The notes under the pieces are model-generated. The model had not been told where the DNA came from and did no database searches. It was given only the letters and a program-made list of their open reading frames with translations. From assembly GCA_028386065.3 (NCBI GenBank), contig JAKUCV010002500.1, forward strand, positions 201,200-265,199: a DNA stretch of 64,000 nt, read 5' to 3'. Source of the stretch: Turnera subulata. Its lineage: Eukaryota > Streptophyta > Magnoliopsida > Malpighiales > Passifloraceae. The translations under genes were made by a program, and so were the position numbers. Positions 22,202 through 35,310 of this stretch are shown here, in pieces (within the stretch, counting starts at the first letter, position 1; every line of letters begins with the position of its first letter).

Positions 22202-24124
22202 TTAGCACTAGCAGGAAGGAAGAAGATGGGAGGAGGAGTTGTTGACCAGTATGGTAAATTAAACCATACTCCTTCCTTGGAGTTGTCGACATTTGACAAG
22301 ATCACACATTATAAAGAAAATTTGGGCCAAAAAAAAAAAACATTGAAAGGAAAAGAGGGGGAGCCAGTCGATGCGCCACGTAACCAAACAAAAAACACAC
22401 TGCAGCTCAAATTCTAATTGAAATAACAAAAAATACTTTTTGGCACAAAAATAACAAATTTCTTTAATTGTACCAATTTGAATATTAGCTAACTATTTTT
22501 AAAGTATCAAAATAAATACTAAGCACTACCAAAATAATTTCCAGCATGATATAATTTTTCTATTTTTTGAATTCTAGTGTAACTCTAATCTCACATTTTA
22601 GTTTATCAAAAATAAATTTTACATTAGAAGAATGTACCTGTCAACACAAGATTAGGGCGTGTTTGGAATTATTTTTTTGTTTTGGCACGTGATATTCAAT
22701 GCACAAATATCCACTTCTTCCTCTACACTTTCTTCTCCCATCCTACCCTGCCATTCTTTCTTTCTTTTTTTCTTTTTCAGTTTGATGATGAAATTCAATA
22801 ATCAATTTGGATCTAAGAAGAGGAGTTAACAGTTGGCAGCGGCAAAAACGCATCGCCGTTGCTCGATGCCATCAGCCTCGCCAAACGCGAGATCTGCTTC
22901 CAGCTTGAAGTCCCAAGCTACAGACAACCAAAGTCCAACATCCCCCTTCTCCGGTGAAGTCGTCCACAAGCAGCCGCGAGCAGACAGCCAAAGTCCAACC
23001 GTTGCAACCCGAGGGTCAACTCTAACAAACGGCGTCGTACCAACAGCACCATGAGTGGCAATCCTTCTCGAAACCATCTACACCCAAATGTGAAAGATTT
23101 TGATTACGCAGTTAGATGATTTTGTAATTAACCTCTTGACGATTTTTCAATTGTGTAATTACAAGACCATGTTAGTTAGAATAATTTAAGTTGATTCTAC
23201 ATAGTTTGATAGGTAATCATTATATCATTATATCAACAGAAGCACCTAGCTTTCCTAATTTCATTCTACAAATACTTTAGAGCTAAACGTGCTTAGAGTA
23301 TTTTATAAATAAGGCATATATGGAACGTTCATAAACAGAACTTTATTTTTTATACAAAAATAATAATTATTTATTAACAAGGCTAGAATATTAATGGGAT
23401 AAAATGTAACCCACTATATAAGTAAATATAAATTTATTTTTAAATAAAATATATGAATATTACTAATAAAGGTAGAGTTAAAAAAACATTTTACTTTTCT
23501 ATTTTTTACAAAAACAAAGAAACAAAAATAATAAATCTAAAATAGTATTGGAAATTTTTTGTGTTAATCAAACTTTGTATGGTTTTGAAATTTTGTAAAT
23601 AAATTTGGAAGAAAACAAACATATAATATTTTTCAAGGAACAAATAGACTTCTTAATGGACACACTAGGAAAAAAAACTCCCTTAAAAGATAAATCTTAA
23701 TGAATCAAGTAAATATTTTTGTGTTATTATAAAATAAAAATAAAAAAAGAATCAAGAGATATATTGTACTGCTAAATTTTCATAATAATGATATATATTG
23801 AAACTTTAATTAATAATTATTAATTTTTCCAAATAATACTTTACTATATTAGTGTAAAATTTTGTGACAATCTTATTGCCCGAAAGAAGATGAGGGCGTT
23901 TTGCTAGTCTAAACGTGAATAATATCGGAAAAAATGATGAGTAGTAAATGATTATGCAAGTTGTTACCATCGGCTAATTTCATAGGAGGGTAAAATTAAA
24001 TTTAAAACTAAAATTTAGACAAATTTATCTGAAATGTCCAACCATAAAAGCTATTTGTTCAAGAACGTTGGTCCTGTTCACTTGATGATTGATGATTATT
24101 GGGTTTGGAGAGTGCTTAAATATA
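22202..24124. other. Intergenic region between the FAP3-like and X8 genes
   Basis: The first few hundred bases should hold the promoter of the minus-strand FAP3-like gene. The rest is strongly A/T-rich. A 240-bp GC-richer patch at 22826-23077 has open frames on both strands but no recognisable protein, and is not called. Confidence 0.5.
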
Positions 24125-24473
24125 TGTTTAGTCTTCTTATTATATTGAAATGATTACAATAGTCTCATATACTAATTAGATTAATTATATCTCTTATCCC
24201 ACTTAAATCACTAATTTGGACCCTTGGTCTAATCTAATCCATGAACTTATATATGGTCCTCACATAATCAGAAAAATAAATTTTATACTATTTTTTAGAT
24301 CTGAATCAAGTACTATGTGAAGCCATATAATTACTTAATAAATGTCATGTCAATTAATCACGAATTAAACTGGGTCTAAATTAATCATTTATGAAGATAA
24401 AGAGACATAATTAATTGTAATTAATATAAAAAGACTATTTTTTATTATTTTAATATAATAGGAGGACTAGACA
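24125..24473. mobile_element. Probable MITE with long terminal inverted repeats
   Basis: The left end reads TGTTTAGTCTTCTTATTATA and the right end, reverse-complemented, reads TGTCTAGTCCTCCTATTATA. The similarity carries on inward for about 70 bases to ATTATATCTC/ATTATGTCTC. It is about 350 bp, A/T-rich and non-coding. I cannot see a clear target duplication, so the superfamily is left open. It ends about 330 bp before the X8 gene start. Confidence 0.65.
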
Positions 24474-24710
24474 CTGAAGTCAATGAAGAGCCAATTATTA
24501 TGACTGACTTTTCAAAAGGACAATTAAAGAGTTACTAGCCGGTTACGGTCATCATATGATACAGACAATGCCTACTCATGTTCACGTCACGTGTGTATGC
24601 CTTTTCACTTTTTTAACTTCCCTGCCTTTAATGCAAAAGGAGACACTATCGCTTTCTAATAACGGCTAATTTGCACACCAACCCATACATCCGTTTGGCC
24701 CAGTCCATTT

Positions 24711-24718
24711 TATAAATC
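24711..24718 (+). promoter_or_regulatory. Candidate TATA box of the X8 gene
   Basis: TATAAATC lies 94 bases before the ATG at 24805, a plausible spacing. A second TATA-like run (TATATATT, 24758-24765) is only 40 bases from the ATG and is less likely. Confidence 0.4.
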
Positions 24719-24804
24719 AGAATAGCAACACACCTTTGCTTCCGTCAATACAATCGCTATATATTATAGGGAGGGTCAGTCTACTCTGGAGTACAGCAGC
24801 AATC

Positions 24805-25583
24805 ATGGCTAAACCTGTGCTACTTCTCTCTCTCTTCCTTTCCCTCTTGTTCTTCATCTCAGGTACTATAATTCACATTGTCCTTCTTTCTTTGCTGGGT
24901 TCCAGGATGGGTTGTATATATATGTACCAAGCCAAGCCATATATAACAAAGCCGAATTTGAAGTCATGGGATGGGGGGTCATTTTTCATTTTTCTTGATT
25001 ATCTTTCGATTGAAACGAGGGGATTGCTGTGTCGCTCAATTCATTTCACTAAACGATCTATCCTCTATATATATGCACAGGCACAGGTGGAGATTTGGTC
25101 ATACCTAATGAACAGGTAAAATTAAGCGGAATGAAGCTGAATTTAATTATTACAAGATGATATGTCTGCTTGTTGTCCTCATTAATTAATTAATTATTAA
25201 TCGGGTACTGGGATTTTGGGGATACGTAGAAGACGTGGTGCGTGGCCAAGCCATCGTCGGATGAGGGAACTTTGATGGCAAATATCAACTATGCCTGCTC
25301 CGAGGTGGACTGCCGCATCCTGCACAAGGGTTGCCCTTGCTTTAGTCCAGACAACCTCATCAATCATGCCTCAATAGCCATGAACCTCTACTACCAATGC
25401 AAGGGTAGGAACACATGGAATTGCGATTTCAAGAACTCTGGTCTCATTGTCATGACTGATCCTAGTAAGTCACGTCTGTCTGGTGCTTCCTTCTTTTGGT
25501 GAATAATTCCTCACCTCCCCTCTGATCGACATACTTCTGCATGGCGTTGATCTACAGGTTATGGTGACTGCAGCTACGCTTAA
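24805..25583 (+). CDS. Small secreted X8-domain protein (At1g78520 type)
   Basis: Four exons join in phase: 24805-24862, 25081-25115, 25230-25464 and 25558-25583, giving 117 residues. Residues 1-20 (MAKPVLLLSLFLSLLFFISG) are a signal peptide. The rest is a single X8 (CBM43) domain beginning KTWCVAKPSSDEGTL, with the typical NINYACSEVDCRIL, GCPCFSPDNLINHASIAMNL and YYQCKGRNTWNCDFKNSG blocks and the final DPSYGDCSYA. X8 domains bind beta-1,3-glucan (callose), so a cell-wall or plasmodesmal site is likely. There is no C-terminal hydrophobic GPI-anchor tail and no glucanase domain. The exon 2 acceptor is ambiguous (CACAG repeated 6 bases apart at 25080 and 25086), giving forms that differ by two residues. 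Confidence 0.9.
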
Positions 25584-26098
25584 TGGTTTTGTACAAGGAT
25601 TCCAAGCTGCAACTCCTGTGCTTCATGCATCTCTCTTGTAATTTAGTAATAATAGCTATAGTACTATAGTGTCAGGAATCTGGCGAAGACACCAATATGC
25701 GACATCTCCATATTGCTAAATATCAAATACAAATTGGCCTAAATACAGTTGCCTTTTATTTTGATTTTCTTCATTAAGCTCTTAAACCGAGTCACCATTG
25801 CTTTCCCTGCAATTTTTCCCATGCGCAGTCAAGGTTCTCTCCAGTATTCCCTCGGCTAGCTCTTAGTATTTGGTACTCATGATGGCGACAAAAGAAAAAT
25901 ACGCCTACGAATTATGTTGCTCTGTACATTGAGATTCTTAGAGATCGTTGGATATTCAGAGCAAAAACTGTCAAAAGCTTAAAAGTCACAATAAAAAAAA
26001 AAAAAGACTTGACATATTTTTAAGGATGTTTATGTCATTTAATAACTAAATAAGACTAATTGAGAGTGTACATATTAATGGAAGATTTTTAAGAGATA
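25584..26098 (+). other. X8 gene 3' region, no further gene
   Basis: Nothing coding is seen. The 3' UTR and polyadenylation site should lie in the first 100-200 bases (AATTTAGTAATAATAGC near 25640). Confidence 0.4.
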
Positions 26099-26372
26099 CT
26101 CCCCCTGTCCTTTTTTTATTACCGTTTTAACAAGTTAGATTTGTCCCAAAAATAGTGTGGCATTGGTATATTTTGTGAGCATTAAATGATCTTTTTCCTA
26201 TTTTATCCTTTATTCTCATGAAACTAGTTTTTTTGTTAGGTTTTATCCTTTTCTAAATAAGGGGTAATTTAGTATTAGTGTAGTATAAGATTATTAAATT
26301 TACAGCTATTTAATGCATTCTTTAATAATCGTGTTGATTCCTTAAACGACAATAAAAAAGGGACAGAGGGAG
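26099..26372. mobile_element. Stowaway-type MITE
   Basis: The left end CTCCCCCTGTCCTTTTTTTA and the reverse complement of the right end (CTCCCTCTGTCCCTTTTTTA) match each other and the plant Stowaway consensus CTCCCTCCGTCCC. TA flanks both sides (26097-26098 and 26373-26374). It is 274 bp and non-coding. This family is moved by Tc1/Mariner-type transposases. Confidence 0.9.
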
Positions 26373-26783
26373 TATTACAGCATGGAGGAGAAAGAGGTGA
26401 TGCATCTCCCACGACAACGTGGCAGGGTGGGTGGGGAGCGTCAGCGTATATATCTGTAACTAGACACAATGCCTACGACCTCACACTATTTTTAGCATAT
26501 GGTTTTAATATTGTTAACTAATAATTTTATAATTTTTTTATCATTTCGTTTGCGGAATCATAATCTAACCTTCAATTTGAAAATAGATACTAAATTATTA
26601 TACTTTTACAGTGAAAATGAGCTTGAAACATAGAAACTATCAAACAATATATAATAATAGATATAAAATTCTCAAAATTATTTTGAATTTGATATAATAA
26701 TGATAAAAATTATAATTAATTAAATTTAAAATTGCACATCAATTGGATTATACCCTAGAAATAAATTAAAATTAATGCTAAAC

Positions 26784-28792
26784 TGTAAGGACCCGACTAA
26801 AAATTAATTTGATCCCTCACTATATCAAAGGAGTCGCCACCCGAATTTTATTAAGGACAAAATTCAGGAAAAAATCTCGACATCCATCACCCACAGCAAC
26901 CGGTCATAGCGTTCCAAAGATATAGGATTCGGGGGTTCGTCACGGATGGGAAGGTGTTAGGCAATCATCCATGTTTGGACGAAATTGTGTGCAATTGAAG
27001 ATTCTTGTATACCTTATGCACGAACAACACAACAACAAAACAAAAGTAGCGAAAACAAAAACAAAGCAGAAAATAAACACATAATTGAGCTTGAGATTCC
27101 AACGCTAGAATCCACCTACGTACTTCGGCGACCGGATTCAAAGCTCACATACTTCTTACATGGCATCACGACAACACACACAATACGACAAACAATGCAG
27201 CAACATCATAGCAACATTAACATTACTACAGCAACGTTGACATCAAAGCCACAATATTAATATCACAATCACAACATCAAAATCATAGCAATATCGCAAC
27301 AATATAGCATAACCCGCAACCCGACGACATTACAGTAACATCGACATCATAATAGCAATATCAACATCATGACAACAACATCAATATCACAGCAGCAACA
27401 TCAACATCACAGTGACATCACATCATCAACACAACACACAACATAGCAGCAACATTACGATAACACAACTGAAAAAGAAACACACAATTTGGCTTGCATT
27501 CCGTTTTCAGACCGAGACTACCTACGTACCCGAGTGACCAGGGTCAAAGCCACGTAGTTCTAACACAGATTCACACAATAATCAAAGCATCATCGACAAT
27601 AGCTCACAACAACATAATCTCAGCAGGAAAAATCGATTTAAAGGGTTAGGGTTACCTTTTGAAGCCCTCCTCTCGCTCCCGTCAGCTTTCCGCTTCTCAA
27701 CAGAATCTTGACTCGATTTTAATTGAAACTCGGTAATAAAAGAGGCCAAATTAGCATCTAGAGTCAACAACAAAGTTGTAGATCTCTCTCTTAGCTTTCT
27801 AGAGACACCAAGAACGCAGCAATCCAACGTCTGTAGCTCGAGATATTGCGATTTTCCCGAGACTACAAAGGGAAGAAAGCTCCTCTCGGGTTTGTGCAAC
27901 TTCCTCCAACGATTTGCTCCGATTGGCCTCCTTCTTGTAATCCTCTTACTCTCCTCTTGCTACTAGGCTGTTGCTACTCCTCTCCACAAAATCTCTCCAG
28001 AAAATCAGCTCCTAAAACAATTCCTAAACTCAAAGAACTAGGGTTTNGGGGGGGGGGGGGGGGGGGTGAGGGGTCATCCTATTAATCTAAGGGTCGAGAT
28101 TGATCCCCTAAATTTGACGGTTATGGGCTTAGATTGCAAAAAATAGGCAAAAAGAAGATTCTGGAAGGAACGACCGCCATAGCCCCAACGATCATGTCGT
28201 GACGACCGCCAGGGGCTGGCGGTCATCCCTCCTTGTCCGCCGGTGGTGGCGGTCATGTCGCCATGTCCGCCACCATCTGTGCAATTTTTCCTCTTTTCTT
28301 ACTTTTTCTCCTCCAATCCGATTCCTAGTTGGTTCCCACGCCTTCTAGAGTATTCCCTGACCCAGAAAACACCCTAAACTTGTCTCCTACTTCATTACTT
28401 TTCCTCTTTATCAATTACACATTAGATTATTCCCTTTTCAATTAAAACCTTCATAAAAATACAAAATAGGCAAAATATATAATTAATCCTAAATTTTCAC
28501 GAAAATTAGGATTAAAATTAGCTGCATGCCATGTGTTTAAATGGACTTTTATCTCTGGAGGATCCATATTTTATCGACCCAAACCTAATACCTATTTCTA
28601 ACCCAAAATTAATCAAATAATAAATGGCCAAAAATAAATAAAAAAATAAGCAAATAAAATATCCTTATTCTATTATGTTAAATCACAAACATATTCATGC
28701 CATCAACCAAATCTTCTCATTAATCAAAGATATAAACAAATTCATAATTCAAAATAATAGAATAAAGCATGGGTCAAATTTAGGTGTTCACA
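26784..28792 (+). repeat. Solo LTR, 2.0 kb, flanked by TAAAC
   Basis: It begins TGTAAGGACCCG and ends GGTGTTCACA. The 5-bp duplication TAAAC is present at 26779-26783 and 28793-28797. No internal domain or second LTR lies beside it, so it is the product of recombination between the LTRs of a former element. It contains CAACATCA-rich repeats (27290-27430), a 19-base G run next to an N (28047-28066) and a GC-rich GGCGGTCAT repeat patch (28160-28270). The block GGAGTCGCCACCCGAATTTT (26831 on) reappears at about 61140. Confidence 0.88.
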
Positions 28793-28939
28793 TAAACTAA
28801 AGGATAAAAATTATAAGTTAACTTGGATATAATTAAATTGCAAAATGTTATTATACTTATAGATACAATTATATTATTTTTTAAATGAAGACTTTATTGA
28901 AATAAATTCATAACTTATTTTTTTATCATGCATTTTATT

Positions 28940-31510
28940 TTTAAATGGTTTGACTAGGTTGCCAGGGTTGAGGTATCTGGTTTCTCAGGTGGTATTTGGA
29001 TATTGAGTAGGAGGGAATGGGTGAATTTACTATTGTGGAGTCTAATTCACAGTTTACACAAGCTAGGATCTTTGTGATGGAGGGTAGGCAATGGTTTCTA
29101 ACGTTAGTGTATGTGAATCCTAGTGATAACTTAAAGGAGCAATTTTGGGGAGATTTATTGCGGGTAACTGAAGGCATTGAAGATCTCAGGGCAGGGGACT
29201 TTAATGATATTCTATTGCTTGAGGAAAAAGAGACAGTTTGCCTACAGACTTGAATAGGTGTCAATAGTTTAGGGAGAAATTTGGAGGCTTGTAATCTTGT
29301 TGATGCTGAGACAGTAAGTCCTAAATTTACTTGGAGAGGACCCAAAAGAGTTGGACTTTGACGTATTTTTGAGAGGCCTGATAGGTGGTGTGTGATGTGA
29401 GTTGGAGTTTGAGATTTCCTAAGGTAGTGGTTCAAAATCTTTCTAGTATTAAATCGGACCATCGCCCAGTTTTGTTGTCATTGGAGGTGAATGTTGGAAA
29501 CTCTAAGAAGATTAAACCTTTTAGGAATGAAATTGCGTGGTTGAAGCATAAGACTTTTCAAGAGGTTGTTAGAGTGAATTGGAATTAGGAACTGCATGTG
29601 GTTGATGCCTTGATTAACTTGCAGGATTATTTGAGGAAGTGGAATAAAGAAGTATTCGAGAATATCTTCTTTAGGAAAAAGAGATTGTTTGCTCAGTTGA
29701 ATAGAATTTAGAGAGCTTTGGCTAATAGGCCTAATCCTTACCTTTATAATTTGGAAGAGAATCTGTTGATTGAGTATAATAAGATGCTTGCATTAGATGA
29801 GATACTCTGGCATCAGAAGTCTAGGCTGCAATGATTGATTGATGGAGACAGAAACACTCGGTTCTTTCATCTGTCTACCATTATGAGAACGAGAAGAAAT
29901 AGAATTGAGGCTTTAAAGGACTACTCAAAGGAGTGGATTTGGAATGATCAGGATTTATAGAATCATATGGTTTCTTTTTTCCAGGCTCTTTATCGATAGG
30001 AGTAGGTATTCAGACATGTTTTTTATACTACTACTAAGTTTCCAAATCTTAGTGTGGAGGAGCTTGACCAGTTGCAAAGGAGGATTATTGATAAAGATAT
30101 TTATGCTACAGTTAAGCACATAGGTCCATTAAAGGCCCCTAGACCTAACGGGTATCAAGCTATATTTTCCCAATCCCAATGGTAGAGTGTAAGATTTAAT
30201 TTGTTGAAGATTGTACGAGAGTTCTTAAAAGGCAGAGAGGATTTATGCAAGGTGAATGAGACATTCTTGCACTTATTCCCAAGGTTGCTATTCTAGAGAA
30301 TATTGCATAGTTCAAATCGATCAGCTTATGTAACATAAGTTATAAGATTGCGTCTAAGGTGTTGGTGAATTTGATTAAACCCTTGTTGCACAGGATAATT
30401 AGTGAGAATTAAAGTAGTTTTGTGGTTGATCATCAGATTACTAAAAATATGATCATTGCTTAAGAGATTATGCATTCTATGAGGGGCAAGAACAAGAGTA
30501 AGAAATTTATAACTTTGAAAATTGATTTGGAGAAAGCAAAAATTGATTTGGAGAAAGCATATGATCGATTGGATTGGTCTTATGTAAATTTTACTTTACA
30601 AGACATTGGTGTACTTGAGAGTATCTGTTAGTTGATTCTGAGATGTATTACTAGTCCATCAATGCGGTTGTTGTGGAATGGCTATGTCTCTAAAGCATTT
30701 AAATCTTCACAAGGTTTGAGGCAATGAGATCTACTTTTACCATATATATTTGTTATGTGTATGGACAAGCTATCTCATATTATCATAGATGCTGTGCAGG
30801 GAGGTAAATGGAAATCTTTTAGGTTCGGTGCTATTGGGCCTAAAATATCACATTTTTTTACGTGTCGATGACCTAATGCTTTTTGTTGAAGCTTCTTTGT
30901 CGCAGGTTATAGTTATTAAATGATGCTTGGACTTGTTTTGTAAAGCATCTGAGCAAAAGGCTAGTGTGGATAAGTCTAGGATCCTTTTCTCTAAGAATGT
31001 GTAGCGAGTGGGTGCAAGGAGATAGGTTGATGAGTGTGGGTTCATCCTTACAAGGGATTTTTATAAATACGTAGAGATCCTTCTACTTCACAGTAGAGTA
31101 ACTAAGAATACCTATAGTGGTGTAGTTGAGCGAGTGCACCAGAACTTGGCTAAATGGAAAGTGTCTCATCTATCGTTGGTAGGTAGAGTTACTCTTTGTC
31201 AATTAGTTCTCTCTTCAATTCCAAGTTACACTATGCAAAGTACTACACTTCCTGTGGGGGTGTGTAATAAAATTGACAAGCCTTGTAGAAGGTTCGTGTA
31301 GAGAGAAGATGAAGATAGAAGAAAGATTAACTCTATTAGTTGGGAAGTGGTATGTCAACCTAAGGTTTCTAGGGGGCTCGAAATCAGGGATATGAAGAGT
31401 AACAATGAAGCATTTCTGTTTAAATTGTTATGGGTTATGATTATTGAACAACAGAAACTTTGGGTGCGTTTAATGTTAGCTAAGTATTGGAAAAAAAATA
31501 GGAGATGAAT
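28940..31510 (+). mobile_element. Decayed LINE (L1-type), 5' and 3' truncated
   Basis: Broken plus-strand frames show, in order, an endonuclease part (FSGGIWIL, then FTIVESNSQFTQARIFVMEG, then AGDFNDILLLEE, then SSIKSDHRPVLL) and a reverse transcriptase part (TLKIDLEKAYDRLDWSYVNF, then GLRQ, then the segment SLVGRVTLCQLVLSSIPSYT typical of the region after RT). Many stops and shifts are present. No poly-A tail or target duplication is visible at the right end, which runs into unrelated sequence near 31510. Confidence 0.85.
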
Positions 31511-31990
31511 GGTGTATGAAGGGGGCTCGACCTCAGCCGCATTTCTTTTTCTATTCCACGACTCCTCCTAGCCTTATCCTTTCTCTAGACTCGCTTAACA
31601 AATGCAAACATGAGAAAGTCTGCATTTTAGTTAATGAAGTTCTGAACGAACGTAAACATAAGATGATTAACAAACCAATTTTCAATTAAATTTAGTAACT
31701 ATCGATAGGTTAGGTTTTAAGGTTTGGTTTATTAAGAACTTTGAATTGGAGGAAATGGAAAAAGATTTACACCAGACCCTTTCAGGCTGCCAACGCATTC
31801 TGAGCATAGCACATTTTTTGTCCTATTTTCACTTAGACCGCCCTTTCAAGTTTTTAATCTAGTGGGCTTCTTTTTCTTCCCTTTTGTTTTTTCTCTATTT
31901 TTTTTTCTTTCCTTTTCTTTCTACTTTTTTTCTTTTTTTTGATTGATATGCTAAGAAATCAGGTCCTCGTAGTTCAGGCAAAGACGAGCC
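31510..31990. other. Unassigned stretch between LINE and Gypsy remnants
   Basis: Non-coding, with a long T-rich tract at 31860-31945. It may be the truncated 3' LTR of the minus-strand element to its right; no partner LTR is seen. Confidence 0.35.
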
Positions 31991-34900
31991 GCACGTCTTA
32001 CACATAGTACTTCTTCAATTGGTTCAGGTTGACCGATTCACTGAATTCATTTCCATCCAAGTCTTGGATGTATTTTGTTCCACCAGATAAAATCTTCAAC
32101 AGTAGGTCAGGGCCATTCCACTTTGGCTTAAACTTCCCTCTTGGGTCAAAAACCACTGGTTTAATTTTTTTGAGTATGAGACCGCCTTCATGAAGGTTTC
32201 TTTGCTTAAATTTCTTCTCAAACACCCGAGACATCCTCTTTTGATATCCCTGAATGTGATACAAAGCTTGCAACTGCTTCTTGCCACATAGGGCTAAGTG
32301 ATCGAACCGCTTTTTCATCCAATCTTCTTATGTCAGCTGACTTTTTCTAACAATCCTAAGGAACTAGACTTCCAATTCAATTGGAAGCACGGCCTCCATT
32401 CTATACGCTAGTGAAAAAGGAGTCTTCTTTGTCGATGTTCTTACCGAGGTTTGATATCCCTACAGGGCCAATGGCAGCTTCTCTGCCATTTTTTGCCGGT
32501 TTCGACCATTTTTTCCCAATAGCCTACGGACATTCTTGTTTGCTGCTTCAAATACTCCATTTGTTTGGGGTCGTAAGGTGAAAACCTATGCCTCTTGATG
32601 CCGAAATTATCACATAATCTATCGACTTCTGCTTTGAAGTGCGAGTCGTTGCCTGTTACAATCTCATGAGGAACACCGTATCGACAGATGATGTTACCAC
32701 GGATAAACTTAGCCACCTTTTTGGTGTTAAGCATTGGATATGATTAGGCTTCAACCCACTTGGTGAAATAATCTATAGCAACAAGGATGAACTTATCTCT
32801 GTTGGATGACTTCGGCGAAACTTTCCCAATCACATTTAGTCCATAGGGGGAAAAGGTTCATGGCAAAGCCATTGGATGCAACGACAAGGGTGGGATGTGT
32901 TGCAACTTCCCGTAGAACTGACACTTATGGCATGTCCCCACATACTCAGTATAGTCTCTTTGCATTATAATCAAGAAATATTCCTATCAGATGATCTTTT
33001 TTGCAAACATTTCTCCATTTATGTGTGGCCCATTTTCTCCTCCACGAACTTCTTCCATTACCATGTTGGCTTGTTGTTTATCTATGCAAAGTAAGTGAAC
33101 ACCATCATAGTGCCTCTTGTAAACTCTTCCTCAAGGTTTTCTTTTCTACTATTGAAGCTCCTTTAGGATATACTTTTTTTTGCAAGTAGTTCTGGATATC
33201 AACAAACTAAGGTTCTTCTTGGCTATCTTCGCATAAAGTTCATTACAATAAATGGGTTGCTCCCTTATCATTACTTCTACGCACATTGTCCCGCCATCTT
33301 TGGGAATTTCAATCATCAAAGCCAGTCTGGGTAATGCATCAGCATGCCGATTCTTTTCCCCAGGATGTAATGGAACTCTACTTTCATAAACTGAACAGTC
33401 AATGACTTCAAGTACTCTAAAAACGACATCAACTTCTCTTCTTTAACTCTCTACGTCCCGTTTGCTTGGGATATGACCGATGCTGAATTACCAAAAATTT
33501 CTATTTCTTGAATACTCATCTCATAGGCGATTTCCAACCCCGTAATACAGGCCTCAGACTCTATCATATTGTTGGTTTCTTCGAACACTAGCTAGAAAGA
33601 GAAAGGGTGAATGGCATCATCGGTGACAAGATTACGATCCCAATGTGGAAACCATACTGATTAGTGATGCCATCAAAACACATTCTCCAAGGGCTAACCT
33701 TAATTGCCAAAATTCCTTCATCAGGAAACTGAGGCTCGAACTTGACTAGGTCTTCTGTTACATGAGTGGCCAACATCTCGGCTACAATACTCCCTTTTAC
33801 TGACTTTTAGGTGAAGAAACTATGATCATACTGAGAGAGGATAGCCATCCACCTTGCTATTTTACCACACTATACAGGTTATTCTAGCAAATACTTCAAG
33901 GGGTTTCCCTTAGCGATTATCCTCACTACACTCATCATCAAATAATGTCGCAGCTTCTGATCCGCCCATACTAGAGCCAAGCAAATCTTTTCCACCTTGT
34001 TATATCGCCCTTTGTACTCCAACAACTTCTTGCTAAAATATAGATTGCAAACTCCTTTGACGAGTATGGAAGATATTGTGCTAACATGGCCCAAGTGCAT
34101 TTTCTTTTACAGTTAAATACAATAACAGGGCTTATCCGGGCCTTGGCGGACGCAGAACTGGTGGGTTCATCAAATTCTCTTTGATCTTTTCAAGAGTCTT
34201 CTGGCATTTAGGAGTCCACTTCTTAGGAGCATTCTTCTTCAAAAACTTAAAAATCGAGTCATAAATATCTGCTACGAACCGGCTTATCTATTGGATTCTT
34301 CCCAGAAAACTTCGGACCTCTTTCTCAGTCCTAGGTGCTGGCATCTTCGCAATTGCTTTGATCTTGCTTGGAGCGACTTCAATTCCCTTTTTACTAATAG
34401 CAAACCCCAACAACTTTCTGGCTGGGACTCCAAAGATGCATTTCTACGGATTTAACCTTATTTGAACTGTCTAAGCCTTTCGAAAAACTTCTGAAGATTG
34501 GGCACATGTTCTTCTTCACTAAGAGAATTCACAATCATGCCATCAACATATACTTCAATGATCGAATGGATCATATCATGAAGAATCGTAGTTGCAGCTC
34601 TCTGATACATAGCCCCCACGTTTTTTAACCCAAAAGCATTACAACATAGCAAAAGGTTCCCCATTCAGTGCAAAATGCAATCTTATGCTTGTCTTGAGGC
34701 GCCATTTTGATCTGGTTAAAGCCCGAGAATCCATCCATGAAGGAAAGCAAGGCATGTTCTACGTCACTTAAACTAACACGTCGATGTGAGGAAGTGGAAA
34801 GTCATCTTTCGGGCAAGCTTTGTTCAAGTCTCTATAATCTACGCACATCCAGACTCCTCCGTCTTTCTTTGGAACTGGGACAATGTTAGCCAACCACTCA

Positions 34901-35310
34901 GGATAATTGGCTACTTTTAAAAATCACGTTTTAATCTACTTTTCCACTTCTTCTTTGATCTTTAAAGCCCATTCTGGTTTAATCTTCCTTGCCTTTTGCT
35001 TTACCGGCTTCGCATCGGGGAAAGTCGAGATTGAATGTTGAGCGATTTCTGGGTTAATTCCAGGCATGCCATCATAAGACCAAGCAAAGACGTATTTGTA
35101 CTCGCGAATTACTTTTTCGAATTCAGCCTGAAGTTTTAGTATTAATGTGGAGCCAATTTTAATGAGTTTAGGGGTGTCGATGGTTCCCAAATTAATCTCG
35201 ATTGATTCGTTTGATTTTGGCAAAGCCAAACTTAGTTGTTTACTTAATTCATTCATTTTATCATAAACAAAATCGTTTTCTAAATAGAGAAAATATAATT
35301 TCATTTAATT
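31990..35310 (-). mobile_element. Decayed Tat/Ogre-like Gypsy element with dual RNase H
   Basis: Minus-strand pol fragments read right to left. They are: pre-RT (35304-34936, ending ARKIKPEWALKIKEEVEK); RT fragments (near 34900-34450, with AFGLKNVGAMYQRAATTI and IEVYVDGMIV); RNase H (34100-33879, SKKLLEYKGRYNKVEKIC); a second, archaeal-type RNase H (33776-33588, WRMCFDGITNQYGFHIGIVI); integrase core (32800-32440, FTKWVEA, then CRYGVPHEIVTGNDSHFKAE); and integrase C-terminus (32318-31998, HRGKFKP-like RGKFKPKWNGPDLL, ending at a stop at 31998). Two RNase H domains mark the Tat lineage. Each segment is interrupted by stops, and no LTR pair was identified. Confidence 0.85.

Noticed and set aside
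22826..23077. Open frames on both strands in a GC-richer patch between the FAP3-like and X8 genes
   Set aside because: No recognisable domain, no splice partner, and a repeated AGTCCAAC motif explains part of the composition.
27290..27430. A CRISPR-like or satellite array from the CAACATCA repeats
   Set aside because: The units are irregular, short and without unique spacers, they lie inside a plant solo LTR, and CRISPR arrays are not expected in a plant nuclear genome.
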